A DNA stretch of 63,653 nucleotides from Methylobacterium sp. J-088 (GCF_022829295.1 NZ_JAKSYH010000173.1:1-63653), one strand, 5' to 3'. Positions 27,574-36,502 are shown, numbered from the stretch's first letter. Numbers and translations are program-made. Notes: generated by a model not told the origin, from the letters alone.

Positions 27574-28557
27574 TCAGCCGGCTATCGCCAGCCAGAGGCC
27601 GAGCAGCGCGAGCACGAGTCCGCCCTGGATCCAGCAGGCCGTGCGGTAGAGGACCAGCGCCCGGACGATGTCGTCGGCGGTGGCCGCGGCCCGGCCGTCG
27701 CCCATATGGGCGTCGGGCACGAGGGAGCCGTCATAGACCCGCGGCCCCGCGAGCTTCAGGCCGAGCGCCCCGGCCATCGCGGATTCCGGCCACCCGGCAT
27801 TGGGCGAGCGGTGACGGCGGGCATCCCGGGCCATTGCCCGGACGGCACCGCGTGCATCGGCCCCGCGCAGGAGCGCCGCCCCCGCGATCAGCAGGCCGGC
27901 GAGGCGGGAGGCCGGCAGGTTCACGCCGTCGTCGAGCCGGGCCGCCGCCCAGCCGAAGGCCGCGTAGCGGGGTGTGCGGTGGCCGATCATGCTGTCGGCG
28001 GTGTTGATCGCCTTGTAGAGCGCACCGCCCGGCAGGCCGAGGCATCCGATCCAGAAGGCCGGCGCCACGATCCCGTCGGAAAAGTTCTCCGACAGGCTCT
28101 CGATCGCGGCGCGGCAGACCGCCGGTTCGTCGAGGCGCTCGGGGTCGCGGCCCACGATCATCGCCACGGCCCGCCGCCCGGCCTCCAGGCCGCCACCGCG
28201 CAGGGCCGTCTCCACCGCGGCGACATGGTCGTGCAGGCTGCGCTGGGCCGGCAGGCTCGCGCAGGCGAGGCCGAGCAGGACCAAGCCGGGGAGGGGACCG
28301 GCGAGGCCAGCAAGCGCCGTCAGGGCCAGCGCCGACAAGCCCACCGCGGCGAGCAGCAGCGCCAAAGCGAGGCAGCCCGCGATCCGGCGACGCCGCGCTG
28401 AGCCGCGGTTGAGGTTCCGCTCCAGCGCCGCGATCAGCCGGCCGATCCAGGTGACAGGGTGGCCGACCGCCCTGTAGAGCGCGTCCGGATAGCCGGCCGC
28501 CGCCTCGATCCCGAGGGCGAGGGCCAGCACGGCGAGCGTTTCAGGCGGATGGATCAT
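27574..28557 (-). CDS. cobD: adenosylcobinamide-phosphate synthase (CbiB/CobD)
   Basis: 327 aa integral membrane enzyme that attaches aminopropanol (or its phosphate) to adenosylcobyric acid in cobalamin synthesis. Family signatures are intact: GHPVTWIGRLIAALE (about 32-46), SLSENFSDGIVAPAFW, NTADSMIGHRTPRYAAFGW, RLDDGVNLPASRL and RSPNAGWPESAMAGALG. Several hydrophobic helices are present. The ATG at 28557 overlaps the start of cobC on the other strand. The product of cobC supplies its co-substrate, so the pair encodes consecutive steps. Confidence 0.93.
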   Translation of the reverse strand: MIHPPETLAVLALALGIEAAAGYPDALYRAVGHPVTWIGRLIAALERNLNRGSARRRRIAGCLALALLLAAVGLSALALTALAGLAGPLPGLVLLGLACASLPAQRSLHDHVAAVETALRGGGLEAGRRAVAMIVGRDPERLDEPAVCRAAIESLSENFSDGIVAPAFWIGCLGLPGGALYKAINTADSMIGHRTPRYAAFGWAAARLDDGVNLPASRLAGLLIAGAALLRGADARGAVRAMARDARRHRSPNAGWPESAMAGALGLKLAGPRVYDGSLVPDAHMGDGRAAATADDIVRALVLYRTACWIQGGLVLALLGLWLAIAG

Positions 28558-29568
28558 TCGGGGTGGAAGTTTTCCGCGCGGGAGCCCGCCGCGATCGCCC
28601 ATGGCGGCGATCTCGGAGGGCTCCGACAAGCCTTTCCCGACGCGCCGAAACCCTGGCTCGACCTCTCGACGGGGATCAACCCGGTCCCGTACCCCGTGCC
28701 GCCGGTGGAGGCCAGCGCCTGGACGCGGCTCCCCGAGGCCGCCGAGGTCCAGGCCCTGCGGGCCGCTGCCGCTTCGGCCTACGGCGCGCCGGATGCAGCC
28801 CATATCGTGCCCGCCCCCGGCACCCAGATCCTGATCGAGACCCTGCCCCGGCTCCTGGCGCCGACCCGGGTGGCGGTCCTGGGTCCGACCTATGCCGAGC
28901 ACGCCGCCGCCTGGGCCCGGGCGGGGCACGCGGTGGCGGAGGTCCAGGGTATCGACGCGCTCGGCGATGCCCGGGTGGCGGTGATCGTCGATCCCAACAA
29001 CCCGGACGGGCGGACGTTTCCGCTGGCCGAGCGCCGGGCGCTCGCCGAATCCTTCAGCGCCCGCGGTGGCCTGCTGGTCGCCGACGAGGCCTTCGCGGAT
29101 CTCGAGCCGGTGGCGAGCCTGTGCCCCCAGGTCGGGCCGGGCCTCGTGGTACTGCGCTCCTTCGGCAAGACCTACGGACTCGCGGGCCTGCGCCTCGGCT
29201 TCGCGGTCGCCGAGCCCGGGATTGCGGCCCGGATCGCCGAGGCGCTCGGCCCCTGGGCGGTGTCCGGCCCGGCCCTGGCGATCGGGACCGCGGCCCTGTC
29301 GGATGCGGCCTGGCGCGCCGAGGCCGCCTGGGCGCGGGCGGCGGATGCGGCCCGGCTCGACCGGATGATCGCCCGGGCCGGGGGCCAAGTCGTCGGCGGC
29401 ACCCGCCTGTTCCGGACCGCGGATTTTTCGGATGGGCCGAATCTCTACCGGCGCTTGGCGGTGGCCGGGATCGCGGTGCGGCGCTTCGCCGAGCGGGCGG
29501 AGCGCCTCCGTTTCGGCCTGCCGCCCGACAAGGCGGCATGGTGCCGGCTCTCGCGGGTGCTGAAGTAG
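28549..29568 (+). CDS. cobC: threonine-phosphate decarboxylase
   Basis: 339 aa PLP-dependent aminotransferase-fold enzyme making (R)-1-amino-2-propanol phosphate from L-threonine phosphate for the cobalamin nucleotide loop. Visible motifs: DLSTGINPVPYPVP (about 38-51), VIVDPNNPDGRTFPL (about 145-159) and the PLP-binding Lys in RSFGKTYGLAGLRLGFA (about 203-219). The ATG at 28549 has AGGCGG directly upstream and shares bases with the divergent cobD start (ATGGATCAT). It converges with the MFS gene and ends at a mosaic repeat. Confidence 0.92.
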   Translation: MDHSGWKFSAREPAAIAHGGDLGGLRQAFPDAPKPWLDLSTGINPVPYPVPPVEASAWTRLPEAAEVQALRAAAASAYGAPDAAHIVPAPGTQILIETLPRLLAPTRVAVLGPTYAEHAAAWARAGHAVAEVQGIDALGDARVAVIVDPNNPDGRTFPLAERRALAESFSARGGLLVADEAFADLEPVASLCPQVGPGLVVLRSFGKTYGLAGLRLGFAVAEPGIAARIAEALGPWAVSGPALAIGTAALSDAAWRAEAAWARAADAARLDRMIARAGGQVVGGTRLFRTADFSDGPNLYRRLAVAGIAVRRFAERAERLRFGLPPDKAAWCRLSRVLK

Positions 29569-29596
29569 ACGCCCACGGTTCGGCTTCCCCGATCAG

Positions 29597-29716
29597 GGAT
29601 TCACAAGGTCGGGACCTTGTGTAAGTGCAGGGCAAAGCCCTGCTGGGTTCGGGCGACGCCCGACATCGGGGCTCTGCCCCGATTCCCCCGCCAAAGGGCT
29701 GCGCCCTTTGGGAACC
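29597..29716 (-). repeat. mosaic palindromic element, copy 2 (120 bp, inverted)
   Basis: Reverse-oriented copy of the element at 27458 and 40817. Modules in order: CACAAGGTCGGGACCTTGTG, GCAGGGCAAAGCCCTGC, TTCGGGCGACGCCCGA, TCGGGGCTCTGCCCCGA, CCAAAGGGCTGCGCCCTTTGG, and the GGGAACC end. It fills the gap between the converging 3' ends of cobC and the MFS gene. Confidence 0.8.
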
Positions 29717-29724
29717 CCTCTATG

Positions 29725-30891
29725 TTACGGGCCGCGCCCGTGCGGATCCCGCGCGGCCACGATGACGGCCAGCGCCGAGAACACCAGCCCCACCGCGCAG
29801 ACACCCGGCCAGCCGACCAGCAGAAAAGCCTGCGAGCCCGCATAGGCGCCGAGCGCCCCGAACACGAACAGGGTCGTGAACAGCACGGTGTTGATCCGCC
29901 CCCGCGCCCCCGGCACCAGGGCGTAGGCCCGGGTCTGGTTGGCGATCAGCGCGCCGTTCATGCCGATATCGATCAGCAGCACCCCGAGCGCCACGGCGAT
30001 CAGAGACCACGCCCCGCCCACCCAGAGCACCACGAAGGACAAGGCGACCATCAGGCTGCCGCCAAGCACCACGGGCTTGGCGCCCTTGCGATCGGTGAAC
30101 CGGCCCGAGAGCGGCGCCACGAAGGCCCCGCAGACGCCGATCACCCCGAACAGCCCGGCGCCGGCTGCCGTGAGCCCGAAGGGCGGCCCCTCCACCAGCA
30201 GCGCCAGCGTCGCCCAGAAGGCGTTGAAGGCGGCAAACAGCAGCGCCTGCGACAGGCTCGCGGTGCGCAGCACCGGCTGGCTCCGGGCGAGGTGGAGGAT
30301 CGACAGCATCAGGGCGCGGTAGCGCAGCGGGTGCGTCTGCACGGTCTGAGGCAGGGTCGCCCGGGCGATGCCCGCCATGGCGAGCGCCAACAGGGACGCG
30401 ATGAGGAAGACCGGCCGCCAGCCGAGATGCGCCCCCAGGAACCCGCTCGCCGTGCGGGCGAGCAGGATGCCGGTGAGCAGCCCCGTCATCACCTGCCCGA
30501 CCACCCGCCCGCGGCTGGCATCCGGGGCGAGTTCGGCCGCGAACGGCACCGCCTGCTGGGCCGCGCTGGCCAGCACGCCGACGACGAGATGGGCGAGGGC
30601 GAGGCTGGCGAGGTTCGGGGCGAGGCCGACCGCCAGCAGCGCCACGGCGAGGGCGAGGCATTGCCAGACGATCAGGGCACGCCGCGGCAGCGCGTCGCCC
30701 AGCGGCACGAGCCCGACGATGCCGAGCCCGTAGCCGACCAGAGCGGTGGTCGGCACCCAGAGGGCGGCGCGGTCGCCGAACTCGGCCACGATCAGCCCGA
30801 GCAGCGGCTGGTTGTAGTAGATGTTGGCCACGGCGCCGCCGGCGATCAGCGTCAGGCCAAACCGGGCCTTCGCGTCGAGGGACGTGGTCAC
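29725..30891 (-). CDS. MFS transporter
   Basis: 388 aa, about 12 hydrophobic helices, major facilitator superfamily, of the drug/metabolite type. Visible features are an N-terminal ANIYYNQPLLGLIV, the loop APDASRGRVVGQVMTGLLTG between helices, and RFTDRKGAKPVVLGG in the second half, the usual cytoplasmic loop motif. The start is GTG at 30891. The substrate cannot be read from sequence. The gene converges with cobC but there is no evidence that it carries corrinoids. Confidence 0.85.
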   Translation of the reverse strand: MTTSLDAKARFGLTLIAGGAVANIYYNQPLLGLIVAEFGDRAALWVPTTALVGYGLGIVGLVPLGDALPRRALIVWQCLALAVALLAVGLAPNLASLALAHLVVGVLASAAQQAVPFAAELAPDASRGRVVGQVMTGLLTGILLARTASGFLGAHLGWRPVFLIASLLALAMAGIARATLPQTVQTHPLRYRALMLSILHLARSQPVLRTASLSQALLFAAFNAFWATLALLVEGPPFGLTAAGAGLFGVIGVCGAFVAPLSGRFTDRKGAKPVVLGGSLMVALSFVVLWVGGAWSLIAVALGVLLIDIGMNGALIANQTRAYALVPGARGRINTVLFTTLFVFGALGAYAGSQAFLLVGWPGVCAVGLVFSALAVIVAARDPHGRGP

Positions 30892-31239
30892 GGCTGGGTC
30901 GAGGGCAGGCTGGTTTGCCGCCGCGGATGGGCCATGGTCGGGTCCGTATCGTCGAGGGGGAGGGAGCGAGAAGTAGGGGTCGCGAGGCTCTACGGGCAGA
31001 GCTTGCCGCCCGGCAAGCTGCGGCGATGCATCCCTGCCGGGGGGCGGCGCGCCTCTTCACGGGTGAAGCCGCCGCACCATATGGAATCGACGCGGCGTGC
31101 GCTGCCGGCTTGCGGGCGGGTGTCGCGCAGCACGGAATCCGGGCGCCGGGTCCAACAGGCTGTAGACCCGGATTACGACCAAGAGGGCGGTTTCGTTCCG
31201 TGCGGACGCATCCGGAGCCGCCGGAACAGGGAGTACGGA
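30892..31239. other. divergent intergenic region with palindrome
   Basis: About 350 bases between the MFS start and the next small gene. It contains a perfect 9-bp inverted repeat AGCTTGCCG/CGGCAAGCT with a 2-base spacer at 31000-31019, about 110 bases upstream of the MFS start, a possible regulator site. No gene seen. Confidence 0.45.
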
Positions 31240-31431
31240 ATGCCGAACTACCGCATCGACTTCGCCAAGGAGATCCTTGGGGTACCGTTCACGATCGGCT
31301 CCGTCGAGATCACGAGGGCCCGCGATCCCGAGCGCGCCCGTCGCGCGGCCGAGCTCCGCTTCGCCCGCCAGCACGGCGTCGGCGACTGGCGGGAGCGGGC
31401 CGACCTCGCCACCGTGGCCGAGCGCGTCTGA
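31240..31431 (+). CDS. small basic hypothetical protein
   Basis: 63 aa protein starting MPNYRIDFAKEILGVPFTIG, then an Arg-rich helical part (ARDPERARRAAELRFARQHG). GGAACAGGGA lies upstream of the ATG. The composition (a strand followed by a basic helix) is typical of conserved small proteins in this group. Function unknown. The long open frame in which it sits (from 29617) is an artefact of high GC. Confidence 0.6.
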   Translation: MPNYRIDFAKEILGVPFTIGSVEITRARDPERARRAAELRFARQHGVGDWRERADLATVAERV

Positions 31432-31682
31432 GCTGATAGGCCCCGGCCCGTCACACGACCTTCGCACAGCATCTGCAAGGTCGCCCGTCGCACTTCGCTA
31501 TCGGTCAAGCTCTGGTCGTCGCGACCGCGGCGCCGTAAGATGCCGGACGGGATCGGGGCTGATCCGGCCTCCCCGGCGGGAGGGTGGGCGGCGCCGGATT
31601 CGGCCGCACGCGCATCCGAACGGCGAGCCCGCCGGGCGGGGCGCGTTTCGAGTTCGGGTCGACGGGGGTCAGTGCGAAGGTC

Positions 31683-33092
31683 ATGGCGGCGATCTCCTTC
31701 TTCGGCGACCTCCTTCAGACCATCAGCGAGCGCGGCCGCGACCTGATCGGCATCGGCCGCGGCGACCTCGGATCCCGGGCGAGTGCCGCCGACCTCGTCA
31801 AGCTGTGCGAGGATTTGATCTCCCGGCGCGGCGAGGCGTCCGGGGTGGCCCTGGCCCGCCTGATCCTCGACCGCTACGCCAGCTTCGGACCGGCCGAGCG
31901 CCACGCCTTCCTGCGAGCCATCGCGCTGGATTTCGACGCGGATCACGCCGCCGTCGACGAGGCGATCGCCGCCTATCGGGCTGACCCGTCGCGGGCCCGT
32001 CTCGGGACCCTGCACGATGCGGCCGAGCCGCGCAGCCAGGAGTTGATCCGCCGCCTCAATCTCGCCCGGGGCGGCACGCTCAGCCTCGTGCGGATGCGTG
32101 AGGACCTGTTCGATCTGCGCCAGACCCTGCGCGCCGGCGAGACCCTGGATCCCGCCCTGCTGGACGCGGTCGACAGCCTCGATTGCGACTTCGAGCACCT
32201 GTTCGCATCCTGGTTCAACCGCGGCTTCCTGGTGCTGCGCCACATCGACTGGACCACGCCGGCCCATATCCTGGAAAAAATCATCCGCTACGAGGCGGTG
32301 CACGCCATCGCCGACTGGGACGACCTGCGCGCCCGGATCGAGCCGCCGGACCGGCGCTGCTTCGCGTTCTTCCACCCGGCTTTGGCCGACGAGCCGCTGA
32401 TCTTCGTCGAGGTGGCGCTGACCGGAGAGATCGCGCCGGCCATCGCGCCGATCCTGTCGCGGGAGCGCAAGCCGCTGCAGCCGCAGGCGGCGACGACCGC
32501 GATCTTCTACTCGATCTCGAACTGCCAGAAGGGGCTCGCCGGCGTCACCTTCGGCAACTTCCTGATCAAGCAGGTGGTCGAGGACCTGACCCGCGAGGTC
32601 CCGACCCTCAAGACCTTCGTGACCCTCTCGCCGGTGCCGGGCTTCGCCGCCTGGCTCGCCCGGGAGCGCCGGGCCGACAGCCCGCAGGGGCTGCTGCCCG
32701 AGGATGTCGAGACCCTGCGGGCGCTGGACGATCCCGACTGGTACGCCGACAAGGCGAAGGCCGAGGCGGTGCGCAAGGCGCTGATCCCGGCCGCCGCCGC
32801 GTATTTCCTGCGCGCCAAGAACGCGCGCGGCCGGCCCCTCGATCCGGTGGCCCGGTTCCATCTCGGCAACGGCGCACGGCTCGAGCGGATCAACTACCTG
32901 GGCGACACCTCGAAGAAGGGCCTGTCCCAGGCCCATGGCCTGATGGTGAACTACCTCTACGACCTCACCGCGATCGAGCGGAACCACGAAACCTACGCCA
33001 ATCTCGGCACGGTCGTGGCCTCCCCGGCGGTGAGCCGGGAGCTGCGCGCCAAGCTGCCACCGCCGCGCGCCGTGGTGCTCGCCGAGGCGTGA
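31683..33092 (+). CDS. matA: malonyl-CoA decarboxylase
   Basis: 469 aa enzyme converting malonyl-CoA to acetyl-CoA and CO2. It has the two-part family architecture: a helical N-terminal domain (about 1-150) and an acyltransferase-like catalytic domain (about 155-450) with HPALADEPLIFVEVALT, FYSISNCQKGLAGVTFGNFL, FVTLSPVPGFAAWL and KGLSQAHGLMVNYLYD. ATG at 31683 is preferred (AAGGT upstream; the earlier frame is Arg/Gly-rich noise). With the malonyl-CoA synthetase 1.2 kb downstream it forms a malonate assimilation route. No malonate transporter (matC) is nearby. Confidence 0.93.
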   Translation: MAAISFFGDLLQTISERGRDLIGIGRGDLGSRASAADLVKLCEDLISRRGEASGVALARLILDRYASFGPAERHAFLRAIALDFDADHAAVDEAIAAYRADPSRARLGTLHDAAEPRSQELIRRLNLARGGTLSLVRMREDLFDLRQTLRAGETLDPALLDAVDSLDCDFEHLFASWFNRGFLVLRHIDWTTPAHILEKIIRYEAVHAIADWDDLRARIEPPDRRCFAFFHPALADEPLIFVEVALTGEIAPAIAPILSRERKPLQPQAATTAIFYSISNCQKGLAGVTFGNFLIKQVVEDLTREVPTLKTFVTLSPVPGFAAWLARERRADSPQGLLPEDVETLRALDDPDWYADKAKAEAVRKALIPAAAAYFLRAKNARGRPLDPVARFHLGNGARLERINYLGDTSKKGLSQAHGLMVNYLYDLTAIERNHETYANLGTVVASPAVSRELRAKLPPPRAVVLAEA

Positions 33093-33093
33093 C

Positions 33094-33666
33094 TCAGCCG
33101 CCCGCCGCCAGCTGGGCGAAGGCCAGGGTGATCCGCCTTGCCGCGTCCTCAGCGGCCTCGCCCTCCAGGAGCACCCGGCGGTCGAGGATCAGCGCGGCGA
33201 GGCCGTGCACCAGGGACCACGCGGCGAGCGTCAGGTCCCCGGCCGACATCCGCGGCCCGGCCAGCGCGGCCGCCCGTCGTTCCAGGATCGCGTAGGCCTG
33301 AGACCGGTCCGCCTTGCAACCAGGCCCCATGAACATGAGCCGGAACAGGGCCGGATGCCGGCAGGCGAAGGTCACGTAGGCCACCCCCTGCGCGGCCAGC
33401 GCCTGGGCACCCTCCGCGGAGGCGTCGGCCGCCTCCAGGGAAACCGCGAGCGCCTCGAAGCCGCTGGCCGCCACAGCCTCCAGAAGATCCTCCTTGCCGG
33501 CGAAGTGACGGTAGGGCGCCATCGCCGAGACGCCGCAGGCCCGCGCCACCGCGCGCAGGGAGAGCGCCGCCTCACCCCCGGCTTCCAGCTGCTCCAAGGC
33601 CGCCGCCACTAGGGCCGTCCGCAGGTCGCCGTGGTGATAGCTTCTCTCGGGATCGGATGTTGACAC
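33094..33666 (-). CDS. TetR-family transcriptional regulator
   Basis: 190 aa repressor. The N-terminal helix-turn-helix (about 10-55) shows ALSLRAVARACGVSAMAPYRHF and GKEDLLEAVAA; the C-terminus is a TetR ligand-binding bundle. GTG at 33666 is chosen (AGG about nine bases upstream); a TTG at 33675 is the alternative. It is divergent from a DUF4188 gene and two copies of a 16-bp motif lie between them. The gene nearly touches the stop of malonyl-CoA decarboxylase (convergent). Confidence 0.88.
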   Translation of the reverse strand: MSTSDPERSYHHGDLRTALVAAALEQLEAGGEAALSLRAVARACGVSAMAPYRHFAGKEDLLEAVAASGFEALAVSLEAADASAEGAQALAAQGVAYVTFACRHPALFRLMFMGPGCKADRSQAYAILERRAAALAGPRMSAGDLTLAAWSLVHGLAALILDRRVLLEGEAAEDAARRITLAFAQLAAGG

Positions 33667-33702
33667 TGTACACAACCTGCCGCATGTTTACAGCGCACAC
33701 AA
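33660..33702. promoter_or_regulatory. paired 16-bp motif, likely TetR operators
   Basis: TTGACACTGTACACAA (33660-33675) and TTTACAGCGCACACAA (33687-33702) agree at 12 of 16 positions with a 27-bp start-to-start distance, lying across the start of the TetR gene and just before DUF4188. TTGACA could also serve as a -35 hexamer for the plus strand. The spacing suggests binding of two dimers and autoregulation. Confidence 0.5.
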
Positions 33703-33720
33703 TGCGCAGGAGACGGCGCC

Positions 33721-34170
33721 ATGCAAGCTGCCCCCGTCCGCCGGTCCGTGGATCTCTCCGCCTATCCCGACCTCGTGGTGGTCTATCTCGGCTTCCGGGT
33801 CACCCGCTGGCGCGGCCTGCTCGCGCTGATGGGCCTCGGGCGCGGCATCGCCGCCTCGGTGCGGTCGCAGCCGGACGGGTTGCTGGCGCACGAAAACCTG
33901 TTCTTCGGGCTCAGCCATGTCGGCATGCGCCAGTACTGGCGCGATCTGGAAAGCCTGGAGCGCTTCACCCGCTCCGACCCGCACCGGACGTGGTGGCGGG
34001 ATTTCTCCCGGGATTCGAAGGGGTCCGGGTTCTGGCACGAGGCTTATTCCCAGCGCGGCATGGAGGCGATCTATATCGGCATGCCGGCGCCCACCGGCCT
34101 CGGCCTGTTCGCGCCCGAACGGGCACCGGAGGGGGCCTTCCTGTCATCGCGGCAGCGGCTCGCCGCCTGA
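33721..34170 (+). CDS. DUF4188 family protein
   Basis: 149 aa protein of the DUF4188 (putative heme-free monooxygenase-like, ferredoxin-fold) family: DLVVVYLGFRVTRWRGLLAL, ENLFFGLSHVGMRQYWRDLE, WWRDFSRDSKGSGFWHEAY and GMEAIYIGMPAPTGLG. These proteins are usually found beside TetR regulators, as here, and are thought to respond to toxic organic compounds, but no function is proven. AGGAG precedes the ATG by about eight bases. Confidence 0.85.
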   Translation: MQAAPVRRSVDLSAYPDLVVVYLGFRVTRWRGLLALMGLGRGIAASVRSQPDGLLAHENLFFGLSHVGMRQYWRDLESLERFTRSDPHRTWWRDFSRDSKGSGFWHEAYSQRGMEAIYIGMPAPTGLGLFAPERAPEGAFLSSRQRLAA

Positions 34171-34262
34171 AAGGGCTCGCCGGGAGGCCCCTGAGGCGGC
34201 TATGGGTGCGGAAGACACGAAGGCCCGCAACAGCCCAAGCCGCCAGCAGCCCAAGCCGCCCG

Positions 34263-35786
34263 ATGACCAATCACCTCTTCTCCCTGATCCGGGACGGCGT
34301 CCCCGATCCCGCCAAGACCGTGATCGAGACGCCGGAGGGCCGCCGCTACGCTTACGCGGAGCTGATCGCCCGCTCCGGCGCCTACGCCGCGGCCCTGCAC
34401 GCGTCAGGTGTCGCGCCCGGCGACCGGGTGGCCGTGCAGGTCGAGAAGAGCCCGGAGGTCATCTTTCTGTATTTTGGCGTCGTCCGGGCCGGCGCCGTGT
34501 TCCTGCCGCTCAACACCGCCTATACCGCGGCCGAGATCGGCTATTTCCTGGGCGACGCCGAGCCCACCGTGTTCGTCTGCGATCCGGGCCAGCGCGACGC
34601 GCTCGCCGAGGCCGTAGCGAGCGTCCGGCAGATCTGGACGCTCGACGCCGCGGGCGGCGGCAGCGCCGCCGAGGCGGCGGACCGGCAGGACGGTGATTTT
34701 GCAGACGTGCCCCGGGGCCCGGAGGATCTGGCGGCGATCCTCTACACCTCGGGCACGACCGGGCGCTCCAAGGGCGCCATGCTGACCCACGACAACCTCG
34801 CCTCGAACGCCCGGACGCTGGTCGATTATTGGCGCTTCACCGCCGACGACGTGCTGATCCATGCCCTGCCGGTGTTCCACACCCACGGGCTGTTCGTGGC
34901 GACCAACACGCTGCTGGCGAGCAGCGGCTCCATGCTGTTCCTGCCCCGGCTCGACCCGAAGCTGATCCTGAGCCTGATGCCCCGGGCCACCGTGCTGATG
35001 GGCGTGCCGACCTTCTACACGCGCCTCCTGAAGGAGCCGGGCCTGACACCCGAGGCGGCCCGGGGCATGCGCCTGTTCGTGTCGGGCTCGGCCCCGCTGC
35101 TCGCCGAGACGCACCGGGAGTGGCAGGCCCGCACCGGCCACGCCATCCTCGAGCGCTACGGCATGACCGAGACCAATATGAGCACCTCGAACCCCTATGA
35201 CGGCGACCGGGTCGCCGGCACGGTGGGCTTTCCGTTGCCGGGGGTCGCGCTGCGGGTGGTCGATCCGGAGGGGGGCAAGGTCCTTGGACCCGATACGGTC
35301 GGCATGATCGAGGTCAAAGGCCCGAACGTGTTCCAGGGCTACTGGCGCATGCCGGAGAAGACCGCCGCCGAATTCCGGGCCGACGGCTTCTTCATCACGG
35401 GCGATCTCGGGAAGGTCGACGGGCGGGGCTACGTCCACATCGTCGGGCGCGGGAAGGACCTGATCATCTCGGGCGGCTTCAACGTCTACCCGAAGGAGGT
35501 CGAGACCGAGATCGACGCGCTGCCCGGCGTGGTCGAATCCGCGGTGATCGGCCTGAGCCATCCGGATTTCGGCGAGGCGGTCACCGCCGTGGTGGTGGGC
35601 GGCCCGGGCTGTCCGGACGAGGCGGGCGTGCAGGCCGCCCTGGAGGGCCGCCTCGCCCGGTTCAAATGCCCCAAGCGCGTCCTGTTCGTGGAGGAACTGC
35701 CGCGCAACACCATGGGCAAGGTGCAGAAGAACCTGCTCCGGGAGGCGCATGCGGGGCTGTATCGGGAGGCGGAGACGGGGCGGTGA
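34263..35786 (+). CDS. matB: malonyl-CoA synthetase
   Basis: 507 aa AMP-forming acyl-CoA synthetase (ANL superfamily) activating malonate to malonyl-CoA. Motifs: ILYTSGTTGRSKGAMLTHDN (about 160-179), ERYGMTETNMSTSNPYDGDR (MatB-like, about 298-317), GDLGKVDGRGYVHIVGRGKD and the catalytic Lys in PRNTMGKVQKN near the C-terminus. The MatB assignment rests on the SNPYDG signature and the nearby malonyl-CoA decarboxylase. Overall length is normal. The TetR/DUF4188 pair sits between the two malonate genes. Confidence 0.92.
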   Translation: MTNHLFSLIRDGVPDPAKTVIETPEGRRYAYAELIARSGAYAAALHASGVAPGDRVAVQVEKSPEVIFLYFGVVRAGAVFLPLNTAYTAAEIGYFLGDAEPTVFVCDPGQRDALAEAVASVRQIWTLDAAGGGSAAEAADRQDGDFADVPRGPEDLAAILYTSGTTGRSKGAMLTHDNLASNARTLVDYWRFTADDVLIHALPVFHTHGLFVATNTLLASSGSMLFLPRLDPKLILSLMPRATVLMGVPTFYTRLLKEPGLTPEAARGMRLFVSGSAPLLAETHREWQARTGHAILERYGMTETNMSTSNPYDGDRVAGTVGFPLPGVALRVVDPEGGKVLGPDTVGMIEVKGPNVFQGYWRMPEKTAAEFRADGFFITGDLGKVDGRGYVHIVGRGKDLIISGGFNVYPKEVETEIDALPGVVESAVIGLSHPDFGEAVTAVVVGGPGCPDEAGVQAALEGRLARFKCPKRVLFVEELPRNTMGKVQKNLLREAHAGLYREAETGR

Positions 35787-35949
35787 CGGCGCGACTCCTT
35801 TACCGACACGCGCCGCAGCGATAGCAGAGACGGGCAAAGCAAGACGCGTTCTCGGTTGCCTGCAGACACAGCCTGATCCTGGCTCGGGAACCGATTTTCC
35901 GGCACGCCATTAATCTGGACATCCGCCGAACGCTCGCTACGCCTAAAGC

Positions 35950-36222
35950 GTGGCCATCACCTACGATTCGGCGAAGCGTGACAGGCCTCTTACGGAACGC
36001 GGCCTCGACTTTGAGGCGGCGGAGCTGCTGTTTATCGGGCCGCGCGTCACCTTCCTGGATGATCGCCGCGACTATGGCGAAGAGCGGCTCGTGACTGTCG
36101 GATTTCTCGCTGGGCGGATGGTCGTGGTGTGCTGGACACCGCGCGGCGACGATCGACACGTGTTCTCGATGAGGACGGCCAATGCCCGCGAGCAGGACAA
36201 ATACATCGGGCTCATTCGCTGA
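35950..36222 (+). CDS. brnT: BrnT-family toxin
   Basis: 90 aa RelE-fold ribonuclease toxin (DUF497). It shows the BrnT layout: an N-terminal strand with a charged helix (SAKRDRPLTERGLDFEAAEL), FLDDRRDYGEERLVTVGFL, and the terminal RHVFSMRTANAREQDKY that resembles the BrnT active-site end. The start is GTG. It overlaps brnA by about 40 bases, the usual toxin-first order. Confidence 0.85.
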   Translation: MAITYDSAKRDRPLTERGLDFEAAELLFIGPRVTFLDDRRDYGEERLVTVGFLAGRMVVVCWTPRGDDRHVFSMRTANAREQDKYIGLIR

Positions 36223-36502
36223 CGGGCTCGGCGCGACCGACTTGGCCAAAGTCGATGCCCACGCGATCACCGCGGAGGAATATGACGCGATCCCGGAACT
36301 GACCGACGCCATGATGGCGCGGGCCGTATCCGGAGACGGCCTGAACTTGCTCAAACGCGGCCGGGGTCGCCCGCGCATCGATCAGCCGAAGCGTCAGATC
36401 ACGTTGCGCCTGGATGCCGACGTGATCGAAGCCATGCGCGCCGGCGGGCCAGGCTGGCAGGTCCGGGCCAACGAGGCCTTGAAGAAGCGCTTCCAGCGGT
36501 AA
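36182..36502 (+). CDS. brnA: BrnA-family antitoxin
   Basis: 106 aa antitoxin with a C-terminal ribbon-helix-helix domain (KRQITLRLDADVIEAMRAGG, WQVRANEALKKRF) that binds DNA and represses the operon, and an N-terminal toxin-binding part (EYDAIPELTDAMMARA). It overlaps the toxin gene in a different frame. A later start is possible since the first 20 residues are poor. It neutralises BrnT directly. Confidence 0.85.
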   Translation: MPASRTNTSGSFADGLGATDLAKVDAHAITAEEYDAIPELTDAMMARAVSGDGLNLLKRGRGRPRIDQPKRQITLRLDADVIEAMRAGGPGWQVRANEALKKRFQR

